Shown here: positions 1 to 6,197 of the stretch, one piece after another
How positions within the stretch are numbered: position 1 is the first letter of the stretch
Layout: every line of letters starts with the position of its first letter
Origin: Bacteroidales bacterium
GTDB taxonomy: Bacteria > Bacteroidota > Bacteroidia > Bacteroidales > Paludibacteraceae
Assembly (NCBI GenBank): GCA_900768725.1
Contig: CAAGDU010000207.1
Location: 1 to 13,719, forward strand
DNA length: 13,719 bases
Direction of reading: 5' to 3'
Notes under the pieces: model-generated
What the model was told of the DNA's origin: nothing
What the model saw: the letters and a program-made list of their open reading frames with translations, nothing else
Database searches by the model: none
Translations under genes and position numbers: made by a program

Positions 1-526
1 AGACGCAGAGTGCACCGTGGACGAAGGCTTCCAACTCAATGGGCTGCTGCCCCTGCGCCTCGGAGTGGGCAGCCACGGCATCTCGGATGGCGCGTATCTC
101 GCTGATGGATAACTCGCGCGCCAGCACCACGCGCCGAAAGCCTAATTCTTGCAGGCGTATCACCTGCTCGGCGGTGCGGTTGTCGCACTGGGTAGAGGCA
201 TGCAAACGGATTGGCGGCAGGCGGAAAGTCAGCAGGCGAAGGTCTTGGATGATAAGGGCGTCAATACCGATATGATAGAGTGCCCACGCCATCTCCACCG
301 CCTCGACATACTCTTCCTCTCGCAACAGGGTGTTGAGCGTAACCAGCACCTGCACGCCGTAGGTGTGGGCATAGTGCACCAGCGCCTGCAGGTCATCGAG
401 GCTGTTGCTCGCCGCCTGCCGCGCACCAAAGCGCGGAGCACCGATATAGACGGCGTCCGCGCCTGCTTGGATAGCGGCTTTGGCGACACTGATGTCGCGA
501 GCAGGAGAGAGTAAGGTGAGAGACAA
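1..526 (-). CDS. U32-family peptidase/hydroxylase, N-terminal part (cut by window edge)
   Basis: About 175 N-terminal residues of a U32-family protein; the rest lies beyond base 1. Family hallmarks occur in order: SPA near residue 8, GADAVYIG near 24-31, VTLNTLL, DALIIQDLRLL, LHASTQ, VVLARELS and finally ELEAFVHGALCV just before the edge. Members are annotated as collagenase-like proteases (PrtC) or, in better-studied cases, as RNA-modifying (RlhA, TrhP) or ubiquinone-hydroxylation (UbiU/UbiV) proteins. The iron-sulfur cysteines and C-terminal extension that would separate these are not in view. I chose the TTG at 524-526 (MSLTLLSPARD) because homology begins there. An in-frame ATG at 626-628 would add 34 residues, but they are translated from a GC-rich repeat and the ATG lies inside a promoter-like box. 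A leftover of the ATTATGA repeat lies just upstream of the TTG. Family confidence is high; start confidence is moderate. Confidence 0.9.
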   Translation of the reverse strand, partial: MSLTLLSPARDISVAKAAIQAGADAVYIGAPRFGARQAASNSLDDLQALVHYAHTYGVQVLVTLNTLLREEEYVEAVEMAWALYHIGIDALIIQDLRLLTFRLPPIRLHASTQCDNRTAEQVIRLQELGFRRVVLARELSISEIRAIRDAVAAHSEAQGQQPIELEAFVHGALCV

Positions 527-560
527 GTTTTTTTTTGAATTATGAGGGAGTGATGGTACT

Positions 561-715
561 ACTGGGGACGCGGGCGTCTCGCCTGCGGTAAGTTCGAAAT
601 GAACTGCGTGTGTAGGTGATGCAAACATAGTCAAGGCTTGCACCTTGCCCGCAGAGAGCACGCCACTTCGCGTTGCTTGTAGGGACCCCGCAGGCGAGAC
701 GCCTGCGTCCCCAGT
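561..715. repeat. Inverted pair of 28-bp GC-rich hairpin elements
   Basis: Bases 561-588 and 688-715 are reverse complements over 28 bp with a single mismatch, separated by 99 bp. Each arm is itself a hairpin: GCAGGCG-AGA-CGCCTGC at the right, and GCGGGCG-TCT-CGCCTGC at the left. The one mismatch between arms turns a G-C pair into a G-T pair, which keeps the hairpin. The right copy ends 3 bp past the peroxidase stop codon and the left copy lies in the leader of the U32 gene. This has the form of a bacterial REP (repetitive extragenic palindrome) pair. No T-run follows on the minus strand, so it is not a standard terminator. Confidence 0.85.
622..629 (-). promoter_or_regulatory. Possible Bacteroidales -7 box for the U32 gene
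   Basis: Read on the minus strand this is TATGTTTG, which fits the Bacteroides TAnnTTTG -7 consensus. No TTTG is found 19-21 bp further upstream, so the promoter is incomplete. If used, transcription would start near 615 and leave a leader of about 90 nt containing the 561-588 hairpin. It would also exclude the ATG at 626-628 as a translation start. Confidence 0.4.
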
Positions 716-718
716 GTT

Positions 719-2101
719 TTATTGCAATTTCTCGTGTTTGCCTGTGAGGGTGTGCATGAAGGCTACGAGGAGGGTTACGTCAGCGTCGCTGAGTTCTTTG
801 TTCAGTTCGTATCTGCCCATTGCGCGCACAGCCTCTTCCAGCGTGGCTTGCGAGCCGTCGTGGAAATAGGGAGGCGTGAGGGCTACGTTGCGCAGCGTCG
901 GCACTTTGAACTTATGGAGGTCGGCATCGTTGCCCGTGAAGCCTTTCAGACCGTCATCGTCTGCACAGTAAGCAATCGTGGTGTCGCGGTCAGCAAAGTA
1001 GTTGCCGTAGATAGACAAGTACTCGAACGATTGTCCGCCGGCGATAACGCCCACGTGGCAGGTGGCGCAGCCCAACTCCTTGAAGGTCTCGTAGCCTTTC
1101 TGCTCCTCGGCGGTCAGCGCGTTAGCATCGCCTTTCAGCCACAAGTCGAAAGCGCAGTCGGGGGTGAGCAGCGTCTTCTCAAACTCGGCGATGGCGAGTG
1201 TAACGGTGTTCTGCGTGAGTCCCTCACCCGGGAAAAGTTGCTCGAACTCTTCAACGAGCGCTTTGTCTTGGCGCAGGCGTGCTACGATGTCGTCCCACGT
1301 CTGGTCGCCCATCTCCACGGGGTTCACGGGAGGACCTGCTGCCTGCTCTTGCAGGTCGGCAGCGCGACCGTTCCAGAACTGTTGGATGTTGAAATACGCA
1401 TTGTAAACGGTAGGTGCATTCACGCCGCCGAACTGTCCGTAGATACCTTCGGAGGTACGCTCGTGGGCTTCGTCAGCGCCGCCTTGGTTCAGGATATGGC
1501 AGGAAGCACAAGAGATGGTGCCGTCGAGCGAGATACGCGGGTCGTTGTACATACGCTCACCCAGCGCCACTTTCTCGGGGCAGGTGGGCACTGAAGCGGG
1601 CAGGGCTTGCAGGGGCTCGTTGGCATGCTCGGCTGCCGACAGACCATTGCTGAAGCGGGCAGCACGCACGTCGGCAATCCATTGCAGCAACACGGCTTTC
1701 TCTTTGTTGTTCAGCCCTGTGCCCCAGTGAATCATCTTGTACTGGCTGATAGGCATAGTGCCGAGCAAGGTGCTGTACTCCAGTTTTGCCAACTCGGGTT
1801 CAGTGATAGCGGCGAGGTCAGCGGTAGCCGCTTTCAGGTCGGTGAAACGCTGTGCGTGGAGCACATGCTCGTCCATCATCGGACCGATGACGGGGAACGA
1901 AGCGTAGAAGGGTAACTCGGGGGCGGCGGCGTGGCAGGCGAAGCAGTTGTTGTTCTGCAATACCGCTATCACTTGCTCCTCTTGATTGGCATCCGCGGGG
2001 ATGCGGTTGTGCGCACAATGTCCGTAGATGGCATAGCCGGCAATCGCCAACACTACCACCGCAAGGAGGATGTACAGCACTTTCTTTGTTTTTGTTGTCA
2101 T
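719..2101 (-). CDS. ccp: Tri-haem cytochrome c peroxidase, membrane-anchored
   Basis: A 460-residue exported peroxidase that reduces hydrogen peroxide to water outside the cytoplasm. Residues 8-26 form an uncleaved membrane anchor or signal segment. Three CXXCH haem c sites are visible: CFACH 53-57, CASCH 198-202 and CATCH 345-349. The N-terminal haem lies in a separate domain (about 40-145) resembling the Haem_bd family. Residues 175-455 are a MauG/CcpA-type di-haem module with NPVEMG at 260-265 and the C-terminal signature VPTLRNVALTPPYFHDGS at 400-417. The extra haem and anchor match the plan of E. coli YhjA and Aggregatibacter quinol peroxidase, so quinol is a likely electron source; that is inference. 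The next upstream gene encodes the haem lyase needed for its maturation, 219 bp away across a repeat element. The start ATG is preceded by an A/T-rich leader with no Shine-Dalgarno site. Confidence 0.93.
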   Translation of the reverse strand: MTTKTKKVLYILLAVVVLAIAGYAIYGHCAHNRIPADANQEEQVIAVLQNNNCFACHAAAPELPFYASFPVIGPMMDEHVLHAQRFTDLKAATADLAAITEPELAKLEYSTLLGTMPISQYKMIHWGTGLNNKEKAVLLQWIADVRAARFSNGLSAAEHANEPLQALPASVPTCPEKVALGERMYNDPRISLDGTISCASCHILNQGGADEAHERTSEGIYGQFGGVNAPTVYNAYFNIQQFWNGRAADLQEQAAGPPVNPVEMGDQTWDDIVARLRQDKALVEEFEQLFPGEGLTQNTVTLAIAEFEKTLLTPDCAFDLWLKGDANALTAEEQKGYETFKELGCATCHVGVIAGGQSFEYLSIYGNYFADRDTTIAYCADDDGLKGFTGNDADLHKFKVPTLRNVALTPPYFHDGSQATLEEAVRAMGRYELNKELSDADVTLLVAFMHTLTGKHEKLQ

Positions 2102-2143
2102 GATGTTTTTGTTTTTGTTAGTTTGAGTTTATGTTATTCAGTT

Positions 2144-2307
2144 GTTAGACCGCTTTGCTGTTAGACCGCTTTGCTGTTAGACCGCTTTGCTGTTAGATGT
2201 TAGTCCTGACTTGTCGGGATGGAGGCTATGCAGTCTAAATTCAAACAGCGAAGCGATCTAACATCTAACAGAGAAACGATCTAACATCTAACAGTGAAAC
2301 GGTCTAA
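2144..2307. repeat. Composite repeat with inverted arms, intergenic copy
   Basis: The left arm is three exact 16-bp copies of GTTAGACCGCTTTGCT at 2144-2191, then GTTAGATGTTAG. In the centre is an imperfect palindrome, TCCTGAC-TT-GTCGGGA (2204-2219). The right arm has three inverted units at 2246-2261, 2269-2284 and 2292-2307. Their complements read TTAGATCGCTTCGCTG, TTAGATCGTTTCTCTG and TTAGACCGTTTCACTG, with a 23-bp period because each carries an added TTAGATG. The whole is a large imperfect inverted repeat filling nearly all of the 219-bp gap between the haem lyase and peroxidase genes. No ORF, tRNA or clear promoter is seen there. A similar element lies in the haem lyase gene. Confidence 0.85.
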
Positions 2308-2320
2308 TATCTTTCATCCT

Positions 2321-3829
2321 TTATCTTCCATACGTATGCAGACTGACCTCCGCCGAGGGGAGGTAGTTCACTCCGTACCATGTCATCTGCATGGCGGCGA
2401 AACTCAGCAGCACGAAGACTACGAGCAACACCTGTATGGTCTTTTTGTCTTTGGGCTCTTGGCTCTTTGTCTTGAGGTGCATCCCTATGAGCGTGAGCAT
2501 CCATGTCGCCAACGCCCAGCACTCCTTCGGGTCCCACGTCCAGTAGTCGCCCCATGCCTGTTTCGCCCACACCGCCCCGCAGAGCATACCCATGAGCAAC
2601 AGACAAGAAGAGGTTTGTAATAAGCCCATTATTAGACCGCTATGCTGACTGACCGCTTTGCTAAAAGACCACTTCGTTGACTGACTGCTGTCCGGGTGCG
2701 CCCCGACCTGTCGGGGCTGCTTGATGAATGTCGTATGTGATGGCATATCAGTCTGACAGCGCGTTCCAGACTTGCCGGGATAAAAAGCGCGGTCGTTCAG
2801 CGTGAGCGGTCTGACAGTCGTTAGACGGTCTTTTATCAGTATCACTATGCCCAACACCGATGCTACGGCGAGCAGCGAGTAGGCTATCATATACACGCCT
2901 ATGTGTGGGATGAACCACGCGCTGCGGAGGGCGGGCATGAGGGTGCCGAAGTTGATTTTGGCGAGCGTGATAATGGTGAAGGCGATAGTTACGATGCCCG
3001 CTGCCAGCCACCATCCCCAGTGCGCTTTCCATTGCCGCGTCATCTGCCAGCATGCGCCTATCGCCAGCAGCGCGACACCTATCCACACGAGGGCTATCCA
3101 CGGGTCGCGCACCACTTTCAGCACGCTGTATTCGCCGCGCACAGGGTCGTAGTTGCTTTGGTAGAAATGGTAGCCGCGATACGAGCAAGGATGGTTCACC
3201 GCGGTGGTAAGGGGCACTTTGCCCGGGTGCGCCCCGACCTGTCGGGGCTCCATAGTCTTCCCAATCTCGCGAATCGTGAAGCGGGTGGTGAACTGCTTGG
3301 GGCTGCGCCCATCCGCATAGTAATCGATATAGAACGTATCTATCTGCATCTCAAACGGCAGCGGCAGCATCTCGCCGTTGCTTTGGTAGGCGGTATGGGT
3401 GGGCACATTGTATTCGAGCAGCACCTGCCCGTCTTCTCTGTCGGGTGCCCCGAAGAACCCGCCGAACAAGACGAGGAAGACCCCTGTATGCAAGAGCAAG
3501 AACGGCATCTTCCGCAGCCACAGTTGCACGCGCTCTTTGCGCGAGGGCAGGCAGAGTGCCTTGCTCGCGGTCTTCTGCAACTTATGCGCTATCGCCAACC
3601 CGAGCGAGAAAAGCAGGAGCAGGACGATGCTGTACATCGCCCACGAGTGTTGCAGCCCGAGTGCCCACGTCCCCTCTATACCATTCACTATCGCAAACAC
3701 AAGCAGCATCACCGCCGCCGTCAGAGGATGACGAAAGAGACTCATCCTATTCCAAGAAGAGGACGAGCACAGCGCGATGATAATCAACAGCGCAATGGCC
3801 AATAGCAATGATATGGGGAAAGAAAGCAT
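2321..3829 (-). CDS. ccsBA: Fused cytochrome c biogenesis protein (ResB/CcsB + CcsA), system II haem lyase
   Basis: A 502-residue polytopic membrane protein that moves haem across the membrane and attaches it to CXXCH motifs. The ResB-like part (1-260) has helices near 4-20, 34-51, 62-82 and 107-128 with a histidine at 114, then an extracytoplasmic domain ending TAVNHPCSYRGYHFYQSNYD (209-228). The CcsA-like part has H309 in PHIGVYMIAYS, the haem-handling motif AWGDYWTWDPKE (425-436) and H498 in SLHTYG at the C-terminus; these match the two external histidines flanking the WWD domain of CcsBA. Residues ~336-398 between helices and 194-203 in the ResB part are translated from repeat DNA, inserted without breaking the frame. 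It is shorter than many CcsBA fusions. The ATG lies in a repeat unit with no visible ribosome binding site. The next gene downstream encodes a three-CXXCH peroxidase, a likely client. Confidence 0.92.
   Translation of the reverse strand: MLSFPISLLLAIALLIIIALCSSSSWNRMSLFRHPLTAAVMLLVFAIVNGIEGTWALGLQHSWAMYSIVLLLLFSLGLAIAHKLQKTASKALCLPSRKERVQLWLRKMPFLLLHTGVFLVLFGGFFGAPDREDGQVLLEYNVPTHTAYQSNGEMLPLPFEMQIDTFYIDYYADGRSPKQFTTRFTIREIGKTMEPRQVGAHPGKVPLTTAVNHPCSYRGYHFYQSNYDPVRGEYSVLKVVRDPWIALVWIGVALLAIGACWQMTRQWKAHWGWWLAAGIVTIAFTIITLAKINFGTLMPALRSAWFIPHIGVYMIAYSLLAVASVLGIVILIKDRLTTVRPLTLNDRAFYPGKSGTRCQTDMPSHTTFIKQPRQVGAHPDSSQSTKWSFSKAVSQHSGLIMGLLQTSSCLLLMGMLCGAVWAKQAWGDYWTWDPKECWALATWMLTLIGMHLKTKSQEPKDKKTIQVLLVVFVLLSFAAMQMTWYGVNYLPSAEVSLHTYGR
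2632..2817. repeat. Composite repeat element inserted in frame inside ccsBA
   Basis: Same plan as the intergenic element at 2144-2307. Three left units with a 16-bp period start at 2632 (TTAGACCGCTATGCTG), 2648 and 2664. They are followed by a perfect palindrome, GCCCCGACCTGTCGGGGC (2700-2717), a decayed one, TCCAGAC-TT-GCCGGGA (2765-2780), and inverted arm units around 2786-2817 (containing GCGGTC and GAGCGGTCTGACAG). It is translated as about 62 residues of the ccsBA product in a loop between membrane helices, rich in polar residues, with no stop codon. Confidence 0.8.
3223..3249. repeat. 27-bp palindromic repeat, second copy in the same ORF
   Basis: Bases 3223-3249 are identical to 2692-2718 over 27 bp. 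The distance is 531 bp, a multiple of three, so both copies are read in the same frame and give the same peptide, PRQVGAHP (residues 195-202 and 372-379). The core is the perfect hairpin GCCCCGAC-CT-GTCGGGGC (3231-3248). This copy sits in the extracytoplasmic ResB-like domain. Confidence 0.9.
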
Positions 3830-3994
3830 TGATAATTATGAATTATGAATTATGAGGGCATTGATAATTATGAATTATGAATTATGAATTATGAGGGCAT
3901 TGATAATTATGAATTATGAATTATGAATTATGAGCGCATTGTGTATCAACTTTTCAGAGCATGAGCACTCATAATTCATAATTCATAATTCTGA
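3826..3994. repeat. Nested tandem repeat (7-bp unit within 32/39-bp units) plus inverted copy
   Basis: Three units each begin GCATTGATAATTATG, at 3826, 3858 and 3897, and run 32, 39 and 39 bp; a fourth GCATT is at 3936. Within each unit a 7-bp motif (AATTATG) is repeated; the first unit is one motif shorter. An inverted version of the 7-bp array lies at 3969-3994, so the 146-bp gap between purN and ccsBA can fold into a long hairpin. On the minus strand each unit holds ATCAATGC; the innermost ATG is the ccsBA start, and the outer two give only MPS-stop and MRS-stop. The purN stop codon lies in the inverted copy. No promoter or terminator was found in the gap. Confidence 0.9.
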
Positions 3995-4587
3995 ATTACC
4001 AGTTGCTCCACTACCTTCGGCAGCAATTCCCGTTCCGCCGCCTGCACGCGCGCAGCGAGGGTATCGGGGGTGTCGTTGGCGAGCACCGGCACCCGTGCCT
4101 GCGCAATCACCTCCCCGCCGTCCACCGCGCTGCTCACGTAGTGTACCGTGCAGCCCGTCTCGCGTTCGCCGGCGGCGAGCACCGCCTCGTGCACGCGCCT
4201 GCCGTACATCCCTTTGCCGCCGAACTTCGGCAGCAGCGAGGGATGGGTGTTTATCATCCTGCCTGCCCATTGCTCGCACACCGCCTCGGGGATGATAGCC
4301 AAGTAGCCCGCCAGCACAATCAACTCGATTCCCGCTTCTCGCAGCTGCCTCGTTATCTCTTCCCATACTTGTCCCGATTTATCGGAATCGCAGCTCATTT
4401 TATCCCGACTTGTCGGGAATAGGGTAGGAACCCCTGCCCTTGAAGCCCGCGCCAGCGCCCCACACTCCCTGTTCGCCACCACCAGCGACACCCGATAACG
4501 GCTCGCCTGCTGACAATCCAACAGTGCTTGCAAGGTCGTCCCCTCGCCCGACACGAATACGGCAATATGTACGCACGCAGTTTTCAT
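3976..4587 (-). CDS. purN: Phosphoribosylglycinamide formyltransferase (GART), PurN type
   Basis: A 203-residue cytoplasmic enzyme of purine synthesis that transfers a formyl group from 10-formyl-tetrahydrofolate to glycinamide ribonucleotide. Visible features are the N-terminal phosphate loop FVSGEGTTLQALL (11-23), VVANRE (36-41), LIVLAGYLAIIP (89-100) and the catalytic asparagine and histidine in INTHPSLLPKFGGKGMYG (N113, H115). The catalytic aspartate is in AVDGGEVIAQ (D156), followed by NDTPDTLAARV (171-181). Length is normal for the family. Residues ~57-73 between AGVPTL and the next helix are translated from two small palindromes and look inserted in a surface loop. The last residues (IQNYEL) and the stop codon come from the ATTATGA repeat. 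A canonical Bacteroides promoter lies just upstream, so this is probably the first gene of its transcript, possibly read through into ccsBA. Confidence 0.96.
   Translation of the reverse strand: MKTACVHIAVFVSGEGTTLQALLDCQQASRYRVSLVVANRECGALARASRAGVPTLFPTSRDKMSCDSDKSGQVWEEITRQLREAGIELIVLAGYLAIIPEAVCEQWAGRMINTHPSLLPKFGGKGMYGRRVHEAVLAAGERETGCTVHYVSSAVDGGEVIAQARVPVLANDTPDTLAARVQAAERELLPKVVEQLVIQNYEL
4372..4418. repeat. Two TCCCGA-type palindromes inside purN
   Basis: TCCCGAC-TT-GTCGGGA (4403-4418) is a perfect 7-bp stem with a 2-nt loop. TCCCGAT-TT-ATCGGAA (4372-4387) is a variant with one mismatch. Both are read as purN codons (about residues 57-73). They are the same family as the palindromes at 2204-2219, 2700-2717, 2765-2780 and 3231-3248, all with a TT or CT loop. 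Confidence 0.85.
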
Positions 4588-4603
4588 ATCTGAAAAGCCG
4601 CGG

Positions 4604-4635
4604 CAAAGATACTACAATTTTGCGAGATATGCAAA
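4604..4635 (-). promoter_or_regulatory. Bacteroides-type promoter of purN
   Basis: On the minus strand TTTG (4632-4635) is followed after exactly 20 bp by TATCTTTG (4604-4611). This matches the primary sigma-factor consensus of Bacteroidota (TTTG, 19-21 bp, TAnnTTTG). It ends 16 bp before the purN ATG, which implies a very short leader. Confidence 0.85.
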
Positions 4636-4662
4636 TAAATGTAGCAAATTGTATTATAATTT

Positions 4663-4697
4663 CCTATAGCACCTATAGCATCTATAGCACCTATAAG
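4663..4697. repeat. 9-bp tandem repeat (CCTATAGCA), about 3.8 copies
   Basis: CCTATAGCA at 4663 and 4672, TCTATAGCA at 4681, then a partial CCTATAAG at 4690. It lies between the purN promoter and the terminator of the outer-membrane protein gene. No function can be assigned. Confidence 0.8.
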
Positions 4698-4703
4698 TAA
4701 AAT

Positions 4704-4742
4704 AGGCTGTCTAACCCAATCGGTTAGACAGCCTGTTTTTTT
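4704..4742. terminator. Intrinsic terminator, probably bidirectional
   Basis: A perfect 12-bp stem (AGGCTGTCTAAC, 4704-4715; complement 4723-4734) closes a 7-nt loop. On the plus strand it is followed by G and seven T. On the minus strand, where it would end the secreted-protein operon 26 bp after the 4760 stop, the stem is followed by ATTTTACTT, a weaker U-rich tract. No plus-strand gene leads into it, so its job is presumably to end the minus-strand operon and insulate purN. Confidence 0.8.
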
Positions 4743-4759
4743 GCTGAAAGTGCAAAGGA

Positions 4760-6190
4760 TTACTTTTTGCTTTTCCTGTCAAGGAAATTGAAATGGTAGG
4801 TCAGCTTGATGCCGGCATCAAAATAGCCCAACTTCGAAGCATAGGTGTCGGTCGCGGAGAGGATATCTACCGTTGCGATGCTACTGCTTGAAGGAGGCGT
4901 TAAGCTGATGAGCGATTGGTCGGCAGTGGTGTTCTTAAACGCATTCCAGAGACCGTAGTTCGCAAATACGCCAAGAGCGAACGCATCTTTGTTCTTCAGC
5001 TTCCATTCGTAGCCGAGGTCTGCCGTCAGCGTGATATTCACTTTGAATTGGTTGGCATTGGTGCCTTTGCTGTTCAACTGGTCATCGGTTACCATTCCGG
5101 TAATCACCTCGTTGGTTACATGTACGCCCTCCGTCTGGAAATAGGCATCCACATTGGGGTTAGTGATGGTCTGCTTGTAGGGAGTATAGACAGGGAGGAT
5201 GAACTTAGGACCTACGTTGAAGAAGAATCCGTTGTGCATCACGAGGCTGAACATAAGGGGAACCTCCAGTTGTATCTGTCCGTCGTTCTCTTTGACACGG
5301 TCTGCCGAGAGGCTGTAGTCGATATTGTCTCCCTCGTTGGTGGTTACGGTGAATTGGTCGTTGATACCCAGTTGCATGCCCGACTGTGTGTAGCCCACGG
5401 ATAAGCCGGTCAGGATACCGAGGTCGTAGGGACGTCCAAACTTCGTCCAGTAGTAAGCATACTGCAAGTCAAGCAGGGCGTTGAAACCGCAGTTCCATTT
5501 GCCGGTTTCTGTCTTGTGCATCAGCGAGGCAGCACCGCCGCGTACGCCGATAGAGAAGCGATGGTAGTTCGGCTCGGTGGGCAGTTTGCCTTCTACGTAG
5601 TTTAGGTTCTCTTCGGTTTGCTGTGGCTGCTCCACAAGGGGCTGCTCCACAAGGGGCTGCTGCACCTCTGCAGGGGCAGGCGTCTTTACAGGTTTCGCTA
5701 CGGCAGAGTCGGATTTGATGATGGTGGAGCCGTGGGCGGCTGCCTGTTGCTCAACGATGGCTTTCTGCAGTTCGTTGAGTTGCTCTGCCTCTTGTGCCCG
5801 TTCTGCTACCTCCTGTTTCGATTGCTCCTGTTGCTGCTGTGCGGCTTGTTGCTCTGCCTCATTGGTGCGCTCTGCCGCGTGCTGAAGGGTCAGACCGTTC
5901 GGATCTACCCACGACAAGATGCCGCCGAGCAGCACACCGTTGGGCCATTTCTCGGTCCCCACTTGCAGAACGGGGTGAACCACATAGTACACCCACGTAC
6001 TCATCCGCTCTCCGGTCAAGTAGCGCTCGCAGTCTTTCTTGATGATGATGGTATCGCCCACTTGGTACTGGAAGGGGGCATCTGCGTTGGCACTCTCTTC
6101 GGCACCCGCAAACACGGATGCCAAGAGAAGTGTACCAACGATTGCCATTTTTGTGATAGCATTGCTATACATATTCTTGATAGTTTTCAT
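4760..6190 (-). CDS. Outer-membrane beta-barrel protein with N-terminal SH3-like domain and coiled-coil linker
   Basis: 476 residues with four parts. Residues 1-30 are a signal peptide (hydrophobic 15-28, cleavage near AGA/EE). Residues 42-102 look like a bacterial SH3-type domain (VGDTIIIKK, YLTGE, STWV, VLLGGILSWV), similar in pattern to wall-binding SH3 domains of amidases. Residues 104-150 are a Q/E/A-rich, probably coiled-coil stretch, followed by a proline-rich linker with a 15-bp duplication giving LVEQP repeats (180-189). Residues 205-476 are alternating amphipathic strands ending KLTYHFNF, typical of an outer-membrane barrel of the porin-like/PorT kind. The predicted arrangement is a barrel tethered to peptidoglycan, which is inference. 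It is the last gene of the operon, 12 bp after the giant T9SS protein, with a strong AAGGAGG site overlapping that gene's stop. I do not recognise a named protein. Confidence 0.85.
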   Translation of the reverse strand: MKTIKNMYSNAITKMAIVGTLLLASVFAGAEESANADAPFQYQVGDTIIIKKDCERYLTGERMSTWVYYVVHPVLQVGTEKWPNGVLLGGILSWVDPNGLTLQHAAERTNEAEQQAAQQQQEQSKQEVAERAQEAEQLNELQKAIVEQQAAAHGSTIIKSDSAVAKPVKTPAPAEVQQPLVEQPLVEQPQQTEENLNYVEGKLPTEPNYHRFSIGVRGGAASLMHKTETGKWNCGFNALLDLQYAYYWTKFGRPYDLGILTGLSVGYTQSGMQLGINDQFTVTTNEGDNIDYSLSADRVKENDGQIQLEVPLMFSLVMHNGFFFNVGPKFILPVYTPYKQTITNPNVDAYFQTEGVHVTNEVITGMVTDDQLNSKGTNANQFKVNITLTADLGYEWKLKNKDAFALGVFANYGLWNAFKNTTADQSLISLTPPSSSSIATVDILSATDTYASKLGYFDAGIKLTYHFNFLDRKSKK

Positions 6191-6197
6191 TGTCTGT

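Noticed and set aside
527..628. An N-terminal extension of the U32 gene starting at the ATG at 626-628
   Set aside because: The extra 34 residues come from a hairpin repeat and an ATTATGA remnant, and the ATG lies inside a TATGTTTG promoter-like box; family homology starts at the TTG.
2144..2307. A CRISPR-like array
   Set aside because: The units are 16 or 23 bp, directly abutting or separated by repeated sequence, with no unique spacers and no cas genes.
2903..3805. A 300-codon open frame on the plus strand
   Set aside because: It is antisense to the haem lyase gene, whose membrane helices and WWD motif are clear.
4704..4742. Terminator of a plus-strand gene
   Set aside because: The best T-run is on the plus strand, but no plus-strand gene leads into it; the minus-strand operon ends 26 bp away.
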